From Clostridiales bacterium (lineage in GTDB: Bacteria; Bacillota; Clostridia; Peptostreptococcales; Anaerovoracaceae), in NCBI GenBank assembly GCA_015258265.1, contig JABZIP010000003.1, positions 1-64,000 on the forward strand: DNA of 64,000 nucleotides, in the 5' to 3' direction. Position numbers and translations under genes: made by a program. The notes under the pieces were generated by a model that worked only from the letters and a program-made list of their open reading frames with translations, did not search any database and had not been told where the DNA came from. Position 1 is the stretch's first letter. Each line of letters begins with the position of its first letter. This document shows positions 18,845-26,261 of this stretch, in pieces.

Positions 18845-18885
18845 TAAAAAACCGAATTTAATTTATTTACAAATACATTCGGTTT
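18845..18885 (-). terminator. Terminator-like hairpin inside the dcw cluster
   Basis: On the minus strand AAACCGAAT (18877-18885) and ATTCGGTTT (18849-18857) pair over 9 bp, with a smaller inner stem in the loop, and a T run follows directly. It sits between ftsL and the PBP gene, so it may attenuate expression of the downstream wall genes. Confidence 0.6.
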
Positions 18886-18903
18886 AATCGTTCTTTATGA
18901 TAT

Positions 18904-19332
18904 TTAATCTTTTAATAATAACGCCAAATCTACATTTTGTTCCGCTCTTGCCTCAATATATACAAAGTCATTTGGATTTGGATAAATCATTCCCAATGTA
19001 GCTATCGCTTTTTCCTCTATCGCTTCTATATTGTTAGCCTTGTTCAATTTTACAGAAAGATTTTCGATTTCACCGTTTACTACCGTATTTTCTTTGATTA
19101 CTTCATTCATTTTGCACTGAACATCCGCTGCATAAGCAGCTACCTGTATGCTGGCAACCGCAATTACGCCTATAAATACCAAAAGAAGCACCAATAAAAC
19201 TTTATCTCTGCCGCTGAAAACCAGTCCCGCGCTATTTTTCTGTCTACGCTTTTTCTCTTTGGCAGGTTGCATATCAATGCCGTACTCCTTGTAACGCATC
19301 TCGTATTCATACCATTTTTCAGGTGACATCAT
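18904..19332 (-). CDS. ftsL: FtsL-like septum protein
   Basis: 142 residues: a basic cytosolic segment (residues about 22-43), one membrane helix (about 44-66), then a coiled-coil stretch (about 70-110). No catalytic motif. This architecture, and the place between rsmH and the class B PBP, are those of FtsL, which pairs with DivIC and DivIB in the divisome. FtsL proteins are poorly conserved, so the name rests mainly on context. The start overlaps the rsmH stop by 4 bp. Confidence 0.8.
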   Translation of the reverse strand: MMSPEKWYEYEMRYKEYGIDMQPAKEKKRRQKNSAGLVFSGRDKVLLVLLLVFIGVIAVASIQVAAYAADVQCKMNEVIKENTVVNGEIENLSVKLNKANNIEAIEEKAIATLGMIYPNPNDFVYIEARAEQNVDLALLLKD

Positions 19333-20282
19333 AAGTCTGTCCTCCTTTTCTCAATAATTCTCAATTTAGCACTGCGTGCTCTTGGATTTTCTTCAATCTC
19401 ATCGTCTTTCGGTAATATAGGTTTCGCTGTAACCTTAAGCATATCCGAAGTTTTTCCGCAAACGCATACCGGAAATTCTTTTGGGCATGTGCATGGATTT
19501 AGTCTGCTTTGAAAATACTCTTTCACTATTCTGTCTTCCAAAGAATGAAAGCTGATTATTCCAAGCCTTCCTCCCGGATTCAGCACATCACAAAAATCTT
19601 CTACAGCTATCCTAAGGTGTTCAAGCTCTGCGTTTACTTCTATTCTAATTGCTTGAAACGTTCGCTTTGCAGGATGCGGTCCGTCGCGCCTTGCGCCTTT
19701 CGGCACTGCTGCCTTTATAATGTCGACAAGTTCACCCGTTGTCTTTATTTCAGCAGCCTTCCTTGCATCCACTATAAACTTTGCTATTCTTTTAGCCCAG
19801 CGTTCTTCACCGTATTCATGTATAATTCGCGAAAGCTCGCTCTCGCTATAAGAATTCACAACATCAAATGCACTAAATGAATTGTTTGTATTCATCCTCA
19901 TATCAAGCGGTGCATCGTTCATGTAAGAAAATCCTCTATCCTTTTCATCAAGTTGAAAAGAAGATACTCCTATATCCAGAAGCGCTCCGTCAATTCCGTT
20001 TATTCCAAGTTCTCTTATAATTTCTTTTATATTTGAATAATTATCGTTTATGAAAATCCTTTTGTTTTTAAATTGTTCAAGACGCTTTTCTGCCGCTTCC
20101 AGTGCCTGTATATCTTGGTCAATACCGATCAAAACACCTTTATCTGATAACTGCTCGCAAATTCCAAAAGAATGCCCACCACCACCTATTGTGCCGTCTA
20201 CATAAACTCCGTCTTTTTTTATCGCAAGCCCATCGATGCATTCATCGTAAAGAACCGATATATGTTTAAACTCTATGCTCAT
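19329..20282 (-). CDS. rsmH: 16S rRNA (cytosine1402-N4)-methyltransferase
   Basis: S-adenosylmethionine-dependent methyltransferase for C1402 of 16S rRNA. Starts HISVLYDECIDGL, with the SAM site DGTIGGGGHS, the segment DIGVSSFQLD and the conserved C-terminal block HSLEDRIVKEYF. The open frame reaches 20408, but ATG 20282 is the family-typical start and falls just after the mraZ stop. 317 residues. Second gene of the dcw cluster. Confidence 0.96.
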   Translation of the reverse strand: MSIEFKHISVLYDECIDGLAIKKDGVYVDGTIGGGGHSFGICEQLSDKGVLIGIDQDIQALEAAEKRLEQFKNKRIFINDNYSNIKEIIRELGINGIDGALLDIGVSSFQLDEKDRGFSYMNDAPLDMRMNTNNSFSAFDVVNSYSESELSRIIHEYGEERWAKRIAKFIVDARKAAEIKTTGELVDIIKAAVPKGARRDGPHPAKRTFQAIRIEVNAELEHLRIAVEDFCDVLNPGGRLGIISFHSLEDRIVKEYFQSRLNPCTCPKEFPVCVCGKTSDMLKVTAKPILPKDDEIEENPRARSAKLRIIEKRRTDL

Positions 20283-20283
20283 G

Positions 20284-20715
20284 TCATATACCGTATTCTG
20301 CCATCTTGCCTGCAAAATCCTGCGGTGCCAAATCCATTGCTCCGCTGTTTTCATCCCACTTTTCTTTATTCCAAATTTCAATTTTATCGAGAATTCCAAC
20401 AGTAACAAGCTCTTTTTCCAATCCTGCGTATTCTCGAAGTTCTTGGTTAATGCCTATTCTGCCTTGCTTATCTATCTCGCATTCTGTTGCATTTGCATAA
20501 AAATGGCGGACAAAAGCTCTTGCATTAGGATCTGAAGTAGGAAGTTTGCTCAATTTCGCCATAAACTTTTCCCACTCCGTTATGGGATATATATAAAGGC
20601 AATGGTCGATTCCGCGTGTCAAAACACAGGTTCCTCCCAATTCCTCTCTATATTTGGCAGGAACTATCATACGCCCTTTTTCATCTATTGAGTTTTGATA
20701 CTTACCCATCAACAT
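20284..20715 (-). CDS. mraZ: Transcriptional regulator MraZ
   Basis: AbrB-like DNA-binding protein with two MraZ/SpoVT repeats; each half contains the DXXXR signature (DEKGRMIVPAKYR and DKQGRIGI). It binds repeats in its own promoter and represses the dcw cluster. 143 residues. GGGGAG lies 8 bases before the start. Three evenly spaced boxes just upstream fit autoregulation. Confidence 0.96.
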   Translation of the reverse strand: MLMGKYQNSIDEKGRMIVPAKYREELGGTCVLTRGIDHCLYIYPITEWEKFMAKLSKLPTSDPNARAFVRHFYANATECEIDKQGRIGINQELREYAGLEKELVTVGILDKIEIWNKEKWDENSGAMDLAPQDFAGKMAEYGI

Positions 20716-20745
20716 AGATAGTTCTCCCCATCTTTCATCTTTGTT

Positions 20746-20770
20746 CCACTATACTCCACTTCTCTCCACT
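20746..20770 (-). promoter_or_regulatory. MraZ operator: three direct AGTGG boxes
   Basis: On the minus strand AGTGG occurs at 20766-20770, 20756-20760 and 20746-20750, exactly 10 bp apart (one helical turn), ending 31 bp before mraZ. Tandem GTGG-type boxes with this period are the known MraZ binding pattern. Confidence 0.8.
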
Positions 20771-20786
20771 TTGCAATATTTTTTAT

Positions 20787-20815
20787 AAAAAAAGGAGGCT
20801 GCACCTCCACTTTTT
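20787..20815. terminator. Bidirectional terminator between the ATPase gene and mraZ
   Basis: GGAGG and CCTCC flank a 5-base loop, bordered by A runs on one side and T runs on the other, so it can work on both strands. It separates the minus-strand gene at 20908 from the dcw cluster. Confidence 0.7.
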
Positions 20816-20870
20816 GTTAATGTTTTATTAATTGTTTTTTGTGTTTTCTTGCCAATACTCAACATGTCGT

Positions 20871-20903
20871 ATCGAATGTATGTTCTCGCACTACACATTC
20901 GAT
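20871..20903. repeat. 9-bp inverted repeat
   Basis: ATCGAATGT (20871-20879) and ACATTCGAT (20895-20903) are exact reverse complements, 15 bases apart, starting a few bases after the stop codon of the minus-strand ATPase gene. No T run follows, so it may stabilise the transcript end rather than terminate it. Confidence 0.5.
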
Positions 20904-20907
20904 TTTC

Positions 20908-21909
20908 TTACGCAACTTCACCGCACAATTTCTTAATGCCCAGTCCAAAATCACCGTCCGTATTAACCTGTAACATACCACTTTGACTAACTCCAATGCA
21001 ATCGCTATCCCTTAGTACAAAAACCGTCCCGTCTTCACTCTCATCCTCAAATTCGGCAAAATTTTTAACTTTGACCAGCTTATCTTTTTGCACATAAATT
21101 CCTCTCTCAAAGTACGACAACATCTTCTTTAACGCGCTTTCCTTTTTGCCGTCATCCACAATACAAATTTTGTACGCAGATGATGTAAGCATCATTTCCA
21201 ATTGTCCAAATGGCAAATAACCATCACAAACAATATAGTCAAACTGCCCGCAAATGTCCAAATTCTCCAAAACCTCTCGCATCTCAAGCTCTGTCATTTC
21301 ATAAAACGGATTCCTAAATTTATTCATACAAAATGCAAATGTTCCATATGTATCACTAGCTAAGAAGTCAAACAAATTAGCTTTCTTTTTTGAAAACAGC
21401 AAGTACAAATACTCATCCATATCCTTTTTCCTATCGAACACCTCAAAATACTTATCGCTTCCGCTGAACGGTTCCATGCAAAGATACAGGACTTTTTTAT
21501 CGTGAAATCTGCAAAGCTCATCCGCAACACCAAGTGCAATCGTAGTTTTTCCGCTTCCTCCACCGCTACTACAAAAATACAGTATTTTTGCCTGCCCTCC
21601 ATACGGCTTCGTGCTTCGTATTCCGCGCTTTCGCCGATACGCCGCGACCAAATTGTTATAATGTTCGCAAAGAGTAAGCAGCTTATCATCCTGCGAAATC
21701 AGCAAATCAAATCGCAAATCATCCGCAGATATACCTACATCTCCAACAATCAAATCGCAATTTTCAATATCAAGCTCACAATCACCTAATCCCAAGATTT
21801 GCGATTTTACATCGATAATCTCAAAAATCATATCCGTATCAGTCTTACCTAAAAGCATCGAAAATCTTTTGGCAAATTCTAAATCATTTGTAAAATAAGC
21901 AATTCTCAT
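20908..21909 (-). CDS. TadZ/MinD-like P-loop ATPase, orphan
   Basis: 333 residues. Residues 1-95 look like a degenerate receiver-type domain; from about residue 106 there is a MinD/ParA-class ATPase with P-loop GGGSGKTT at 116-123. The usual first lysine of the deviant Walker A (KGG) is missing. This layout resembles TadZ/CpaE, which positions Flp pili, but no tad, flp or type IV pilus gene is nearby. I start at ATG 21909 because AGGAGG precedes it; the frame continues to 21957. It has its own promoter and terminators on both sides, so it is monocistronic. Partner and role are unknown. Confidence 0.75.
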   Translation of the reverse strand: MRIAYFTNDLEFAKRFSMLLGKTDTDMIFEIIDVKSQILGLGDCELDIENCDLIVGDVGISADDLRFDLLISQDDKLLTLCEHYNNLVAAYRRKRGIRSTKPYGGQAKILYFCSSGGGSGKTTIALGVADELCRFHDKKVLYLCMEPFSGSDKYFEVFDRKKDMDEYLYLLFSKKKANLFDFLASDTYGTFAFCMNKFRNPFYEMTELEMREVLENLDICGQFDYIVCDGYLPFGQLEMMLTSSAYKICIVDDGKKESALKKMLSYFERGIYVQKDKLVKVKNFAEFEDESEDGTVFVLRDSDCIGVSQSGMLQVNTDGDFGLGIKKLCGEVA

Positions 21910-21928
21910 ACAGCCTCCTTTTGTACTT

Positions 21929-21957
21929 ATTTTACTATAATTGTAATTATATGTCAA
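21929..21957 (-). promoter_or_regulatory. Promoter for the TadZ-like gene
   Basis: On the minus strand TTGACA (21952-21957), 17 bp spacer, TAAAAT (21929-21934), 20 bp before the chosen start. Its presence inside the longer frame supports the shorter start. Confidence 0.7.
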
Positions 21958-21986
21958 TAGCTTTTGTGGTTTTTTTCTGTTTTCAA

Positions 21987-22024
21987 TAAAAAACGCTGTC
22001 GAGCGTTTTATCGTTCGACAGCGT
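21987..22024 (-). terminator. Intrinsic terminator of the DUF2249-DUF1858-cupin operon
   Basis: ACGCTGTCGA (21993-22002) and TCGACAGCGT (22015-22024) form a perfect 10 bp stem with a 12-base loop, followed on the minus strand by a T run. Confidence 0.85.
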
Positions 22025-22047
22025 CGTCAGGTTTCATGTATTTGCGT

Positions 22048-22701
22048 TTACTCTAGCGTAAGCAAAAGCGCCATCTTAAATTTCGTTTTCGCTTTTACCG
22101 AATGTATACCCGCTTTAGCGAAATGAAAATTTTCACCTGCCTTAATAGTATGCTCAACTCCGTCATACCCTATCACACCCTCACCGTCAAGAGCAAATAT
22201 TATAGCTTCTCCCGGTGCCGCATGTTCGGACAGCCCGCTTCCCTCATCAAACGCCATTACCATAAACTTCATCTTATCATTGTGCACAATATCCATATTC
22301 ACAATTTTGCCTTCCTGATATGGCAAAAGCTCTGCCAATTTGAAAACTTCACCTGCTTTTATTACTTCGTTCATCATATCTTCTCTCCTTACAACTATCT
22401 CGGTATACACCGCTCCTTTATCGGTTTTCATTCCAACCGCAACATCTATAGGCGCCACCATAGCATCACCTTTTCCCAACTTTTTCTGCAATCCTAACTC
22501 GCCATAAATTTCAAGTTCCCCGTCAGCTACCAAAACCAACTTATGATATGGATAAATTTCCGCACTTATGTCCGTATTTGGCGCCAGTGAAAAATATACT
22601 ATGCTATTTTCCCCGTCATAAATTTCCTTTGATACAGTGCATCCGGCAATCGGCTTATTATCAGCAGCTATCGAAAAAACCTCTCCAGTCTTTTCCTTCA
22701 T
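22048..22701 (-). CDS. Two-domain cupin protein
   Basis: 217 residues with two cupin repeats (about residues 20-100 and 120-217). The second keeps SEHAAPGEAI...GEGVIGYDGVEHTIKAGENFHFAKAGIHSVKA, the two-motif pattern of the fold; metal ligands are incomplete in the first. Function is unknown. ATG 22701 is chosen because GAGGA precedes it and it avoids overlapping the upstream gene; a GTG at 22716 is possible. It is the third gene of an operon with DUF1858 and DUF2249 proteins, families often seen around anaerobic redox or nitrogen-stress metabolism. Confidence 0.8.
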   Translation of the reverse strand: MKEKTGEVFSIAADNKPIAGCTVSKEIYDGENSIVYFSLAPNTDISAEIYPYHKLVLVADGELEIYGELGLQKKLGKGDAMVAPIDVAVGMKTDKGAVYTEIVVRREDMMNEVIKAGEVFKLAELLPYQEGKIVNMDIVHNDKMKFMVMAFDEGSGLSEHAAPGEAIIFALDGEGVIGYDGVEHTIKAGENFHFAKAGIHSVKAKTKFKMALLLTLE

Positions 22702-22705
22702 ACGC

Positions 22706-22933
22706 TTATTCCTCACTATGCTCTTTTACAAGAGCCGCAATTTGCTCAATCAACAAATCAATGTCTACTCCTGATTTTTCGCTCATATCCGCCACGCTTG
22801 CCTTGCTCGCCATAACTTTACCAAGCGGAGTATTCAGCAATTTAAATTTCGGGCTTATTTTTGTGATTTCATTTTTTAGCCAAGGATATGTTTTAAGCAA
22901 TTCCTGTAACCTTGTATCTTTTGTTATATTCAT
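22706..22933 (-). CDS. DUF1858 domain protein
   Basis: 75 residues, essentially one DUF1858 domain: residues ITKDTRLQELLKTYPWLK match the characteristic start of this small helical domain, which in other proteins accompanies DUF438, DUF2249 or hybrid-cluster proteins. It lacks the conserved cysteine of some members. ATG 22933 follows a GGGGGGAAAA purine tract; the frame continues upstream into the preceding gene, but that part is not domain-like. Role unknown, probably acting with its two operon partners. Confidence 0.78.
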   Translation of the reverse strand: MNITKDTRLQELLKTYPWLKNEITKISPKFKLLNTPLGKVMASKASVADMSEKSGVDIDLLIEQIAALVKEHSEE

Positions 22934-22943
22934 ATTTTCCCCC

Positions 22944-23627
22944 CTAGACGCTAACATCCGGGTTCTTTTCACCGAATTTTTCTTTGAGCATTTCGCAAAT
23001 TTCACTTCTCTGCGCACCTTTTTTCTCCATGCTCTTAATCGCTTTGTATGCAGCAAACAAAGTTGACGGGCCTATTTCAGAGCTGAAATAGCCGATTCCT
23101 TGATTCCATGCAAGCAACTCAAACACATCATCAAGCGCCGCGCTATCCATTCCGCTTATGTAAACTTTCACAAGTTCTCTTGTTGCTTGGCGCATACGAC
23201 CTGCCCCCACAGCATTAGTAAGCGATAATAAAAGCCTTGTTTCATATGGCAAATATCTCTTGTCATTGTTCCATGTAACATCCCAAAACTGTACTGCAAC
23301 TTTTCCCAATTCCTCATCTATAAGAGGCATATTGGTTAGTGCTATAGGACGCATCGGTATATCCTTTTCCGCCTTTTTTTCTTCCACTCTATAGAAATAC
23401 ACATGGTATTCCGTATCCGCCGGTTGTTCTTTATAATATTCATATCCCAAATCTTCCATAACCTCATAAAGCGGAATCGGATCGAATGTCTGAATTATGT
23501 GAATCCCGCTGCCGGCAGGCAAATCTGATGCCTGTTTTTTCAATCCTGTAAAGAAATTCCCTTGTATTCCTCTAACATCTATCACCTTAAATTCTTTTAC
23601 TTTATCTTTCCAATTTATATTGCTCAT
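22944..23627 (-). CDS. DUF2249 domain protein fused to a carboxymuconolactone-decarboxylase-like domain
   Basis: 227 residues. The N-terminal half (about 10-80) is a DUF2249 domain, a TusA-like fold recognised by IQTFDPIPLYEVMEDLGYEYY. The C-terminal half (about 115-205) is helical with the look of an AhpD/CMD domain (ETRLLLSLTNAVGAGRMRQATRELV) but without its CxxC redox pair. First gene of the three-gene operon, 17 bp downstream of the inferred transcription start. A perfect Crp/Fnr-like palindrome lies at -41.5, which suggests activation by a Crp/Fnr protein such as the one encoded at 25479. The biochemical role is unknown. Confidence 0.8.
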   Translation of the reverse strand: MSNINWKDKVKEFKVIDVRGIQGNFFTGLKKQASDLPAGSGIHIIQTFDPIPLYEVMEDLGYEYYKEQPADTEYHVYFYRVEEKKAEKDIPMRPIALTNMPLIDEELGKVAVQFWDVTWNNDKRYLPYETRLLLSLTNAVGAGRMRQATRELVKVYISGMDSAALDDVFELLAWNQGIGYFSSEIGPSTLFAAYKAIKSMEKKGAQRSEICEMLKEKFGEKNPDVSV

Positions 23628-23650
23628 CTTGACTACCTCCTTTTTTATTT

Positions 23651-23695
23651 AGTATAGCATGGCTAACTATTTACTTATGTGGTTTAGACCACATA
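23651..23695 (-). promoter_or_regulatory. Activator-type promoter with perfect Crp/Fnr-like palindrome
   Basis: TATGTGGT (23676-23683) and ACCACATA (23688-23695) are exact reverse complements around a 4-base centre, a 20 bp operator. On the minus strand a -10 box TATACT lies at 23651-23656, putting transcription start near 23644 and the palindrome centre at about -41.5, the class II activator position. The -35 hexamer is poor, as expected if an activator is needed. Confidence 0.7.
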
Positions 23696-23810
23696 TTTTT
23701 AGATTTTTTTACCTTTTTTATTTGTAGTGTTGTAAGACAGAGTATTTCGCAAAGTGTAACATATGTCTTGACAACTAAGAGAGGTTGCAGGACAAGCTGA
23801 GTTTGATATA

Positions 23811-23915
23811 TTCTAATTTAGCGTAAAATATGCTATAATAATCAATTAGATAAATTAGAATTCATGGAAAAGAAAATGGATTAAAGATACGATAACATCC
23901 AGTTTATCTAATTGA
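23811..23915. repeat. Overlapping, mutually exclusive inverted repeats
   Basis: TTCTAATTTA (23811-23820) pairs with TAAATTAGAA (23851-23860), and TCAATTAGATAAA (23842-23854) pairs with TTTATCTAATTGA (23903-23915); both are perfect. They share bases 23851-23854, so only one hairpin can form at a time. This could be a regulatory leader or the end structure of a small mobile element. Confidence 0.55.
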
Positions 23916-24029
23916 ATACAATATTTAATATGAGCTAAAGCAGGTTTTGTTTTATCGTCAGAATATTTTCAATTTGAGCCCTTGCTACCCCAATTATCAG
24001 GAAATATGTAGTAAGATGCTTATACAGGA

Positions 24030-24223
24030 AAAAGTCAATTTCAGTAAATTGCTCTTTACTTGGGATTGCGGTTAAATATTTTCCGGTGATTTGAAACTGT
24101 TTTGATTAAAAGTAACTGATTAAATGTGTAAGTATGATTTTAAATACACAATTTCTTGCGAATAACTTTGGGGAGTTTATTGCTATGCTTATCCATGATG
24201 AAGAATTTGAACAACGATTATAA
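24030..24223 (+). pseudogene. Remnant of a SMI1/KNR4-type immunity gene (tentative)
   Basis: Reading in fragments, 24049-24072 encodes KLLFTWDCG followed by an in-frame TAA at 24073-24075 and then IFSGDLKLF; after a frame change, 24116-24220 encodes a tail containing ANNFGEFIAMLIHDEEFEQ and a stop. The WDCG and FGEFIxML elements look like the C-terminal part of SMI1/KNR4-family proteins, common immunity proteins of contact-dependent toxins. The stop and the frameshift show decay. The family call is from memory of the pattern. The rest of the 23628-24274 gap holds the operator and the inverted repeats, with no other gene seen. Confidence 0.45.
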
Positions 24224-24274
24224 TGTCTATCATCTTGAAAAATAAATCTTGTTATATCAAAAGGAGGAAGGACA

Positions 24275-25393
24275 TTGTTATTAGAAATTAAATCGTATTG
24301 GAATAAACTTAAAACCGAATATGAAAATGAGTATCATGAAACTTTTCTGAGAGATTTTGACAAATCAAAAGAATATCTTAAAAAAATGGCGGTCTACTTG
24401 CTCTCCAAACAAGAAGAATATCCTTCAGATGTTGATATCGCGTGTACTCTTGCCTCTGTAAAATTCGAGCTTAGATGTAGCAATGGTGTATATATAGAGT
24501 TTCTAAACGATTTTTTAAATAAATCGGGAAATTTTTTAGACAATATTCAAAAAGCAAGAATCTACACAAATATTGCATTTAACAACGATTATACTGTGGA
24601 AACATTAGAGTATTTACTGAAAGCAAAAGATTTAAATTCTCCCTTTGTAGAAACATATACCGGATTAGGTCTTTATTATTTCAGTGAATACCAGTCCAAT
24701 GAAAATATAGAATATCTTGAATTGAGCAAAGAATACTTTGAAATAGCCAAGAATATTGATAAAAGTTACAAGCATCAGTTCAACTATGCGGTATCTTTAT
24801 ATGAACTTAAAGAATATAAGAAAGCTAAAGAAATATTTTTAGAATTACTAAAAAAGCATCCAAACAGAATGCGCCTAATGCTTAGTATTGCATACTGTGA
24901 AGCGTATCTTGGGAATAAGAGTAAAGCACTATCTTGGTTAGAAAAGGTGAAGCCGGGAGAAGATGAAAATTATTATTTAAGCACAGATGATATTTGTGAC
25001 GATCAAATTTTTGATACTTATTATGTGCTTGAAGAATACGATAAATTTTTACATTACTATAGCGATGAGGTGATTTGCCAATATTATACAGCTGATTGGG
25101 AGCACTATTATTATTCTTTATGGTTAAAGGATGAAAAAGCAAAGTTTTTTGAGCTTGAAGAAAAAAATAGACGCTATTTTGAGGATGCTATTAAAGAAGC
25201 AATAGATGATGACGACTATGTGAGTGAGGAAGACAAGAAGCAGTATATAGACGAATGGAAAAAAGATAAAACGGAATACGATGATATGATTGCTCGCGTA
25301 AAATTCGGAACGTCAAAACCCTTAATCCGACCTGAACTATATCCGGAGTTTTCTTGCTTTATGGTCGATTGTGTAAGACATAAATTTTTATGA
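24275..25393 (+). CDS. Tetratricopeptide-repeat protein of unknown function
   Basis: 372 residues, acidic, no signal peptide or membrane segment. TPR-like helical pairs run through about residues 60-215 (for example YTGLGLYYFSEYQ, FNYAVSLYELKEYKKAKEIFLELLKKHP and LMLSIAYCEAYLGNKSKAL). The start is TTG at 24275, fixed by an AAGGAGGAAG ribosome site 4 bases before it. A+T content is higher than in neighbouring genes. It follows a decayed SMI1/KNR4-like gene, so it may belong to an acquired immunity-type cassette, but no toxin gene is present. Confidence 0.75.
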   Translation: MLLEIKSYWNKLKTEYENEYHETFLRDFDKSKEYLKKMAVYLLSKQEEYPSDVDIACTLASVKFELRCSNGVYIEFLNDFLNKSGNFLDNIQKARIYTNIAFNNDYTVETLEYLLKAKDLNSPFVETYTGLGLYYFSEYQSNENIEYLELSKEYFEIAKNIDKSYKHQFNYAVSLYELKEYKKAKEIFLELLKKHPNRMRLMLSIAYCEAYLGNKSKALSWLEKVKPGEDENYYLSTDDICDDQIFDTYYVLEEYDKFLHYYSDEVICQYYTADWEHYYYSLWLKDEKAKFFELEEKNRRYFEDAIKEAIDDDDYVSEEDKKQYIDEWKKDKTEYDDMIARVKFGTSKPLIRPELYPEFSCFMVDCVRHKFL

Positions 25394-25478
25394 AACAATA
25401 TAATTCCAGTGAGCGTAATAAAAATTAACTCTATCCCATTTTATTACAATAGTATTACTTAATTATGGAGCGATTATT

Positions 25479-26147
25479 ATGAATATACAAAATTTACAAA
25501 AAAATATCCTGTTTAAAGACCTTACGGAAAAAGAGCTGCAAAGCTGCCTTACTACGCTCAATGCCTACGAAAAACGCTACTCCAAAGGAGATATCATACT
25601 ATACGCAGGAGATACGACAGATTATATGGGTATGGTACTTTCGGGCAGTGTAACCATTGAAAGCAACGATATTTGGGGGAATTGCAGTATTCTGAGCTAT
25701 GTGAGTTCCGGTCAATTTTTTGCCGAAACATACGCACTCCTAAAGGGCGAAGTCCTGCTCGTAGATGTAAAAGCTAACACCGATAGTCGTATACTGTTTT
25801 TCAACATCTCTCGAATATTCGGGAATATGGTTTCTTTTCCGTGGAAAGAAAAAGTTTTGAAAAATCTTCTGATTATATCTTCACACAAAAATTTAGCTTT
25901 ATCTAAAAGAAACTTCCATACAGTTTCCAAAAGCTGCCGAAAACGCTTATTATCATATCTAAATTCCGTGTCGCTTCAAAAGCGGTCAAACGAATTTGAC
26001 ATCCCTTTTAACAGGCAGCAACTTGCAGATTACCTAAATCTTGAACGGACAAATATGTCAAAAGAACTTGCGCGTATGCAATCCGACGGTATAATACAAT
26101 TTCGCAAAAATCACTTCAAGATTACAAAAAAAATAAGCGAAGATTAG
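25479..26147 (+). CDS. Crp/Fnr family transcriptional regulator
   Basis: 222 residues. Residues about 10-120 are a cyclic-nucleotide-binding-fold sensor (YSKGDIILYAGDTTDYMGMVLSGSVTIES), followed by a long helix and a C-terminal helix-turn-helix (FNRQQLADYLNLERTNMSKELARMQSDGII, about 172-202). It lacks the N-terminal cysteine cluster of FNR and clear cAMP ligands. Such clostridial regulators often sit near Hcp or redox genes. The only perfect Crp-like palindrome I see in the window is 1.8 kb away, before the DUF2249 operon, a plausible target. Confidence 0.88.
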   Translation: MNIQNLQKNILFKDLTEKELQSCLTTLNAYEKRYSKGDIILYAGDTTDYMGMVLSGSVTIESNDIWGNCSILSYVSSGQFFAETYALLKGEVLLVDVKANTDSRILFFNISRIFGNMVSFPWKEKVLKNLLIISSHKNLALSKRNFHTVSKSCRKRLLSYLNSVSLQKRSNEFDIPFNRQQLADYLNLERTNMSKELARMQSDGIIQFRKNHFKITKKISED

Positions 26148-26190
26148 ATAATTTTTAAATATTTTTTGTTTTATTGCCTGTTTTTTGGGG

Positions 26191-26196
26191 TATAAT
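26191..26196 (+). promoter_or_regulatory. -10 element before the FliD-like gene
   Basis: A perfect TATAAT with no convincing -35 at normal spacing, 65 bp upstream of the next start. Confidence 0.4.
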
Positions 26197-26261
26197 GTAA
26201 TTGTATTAGTATACATCTATAATTTTGTATATTTTTACAATTCTTGTAGGAGGTGATTTGT

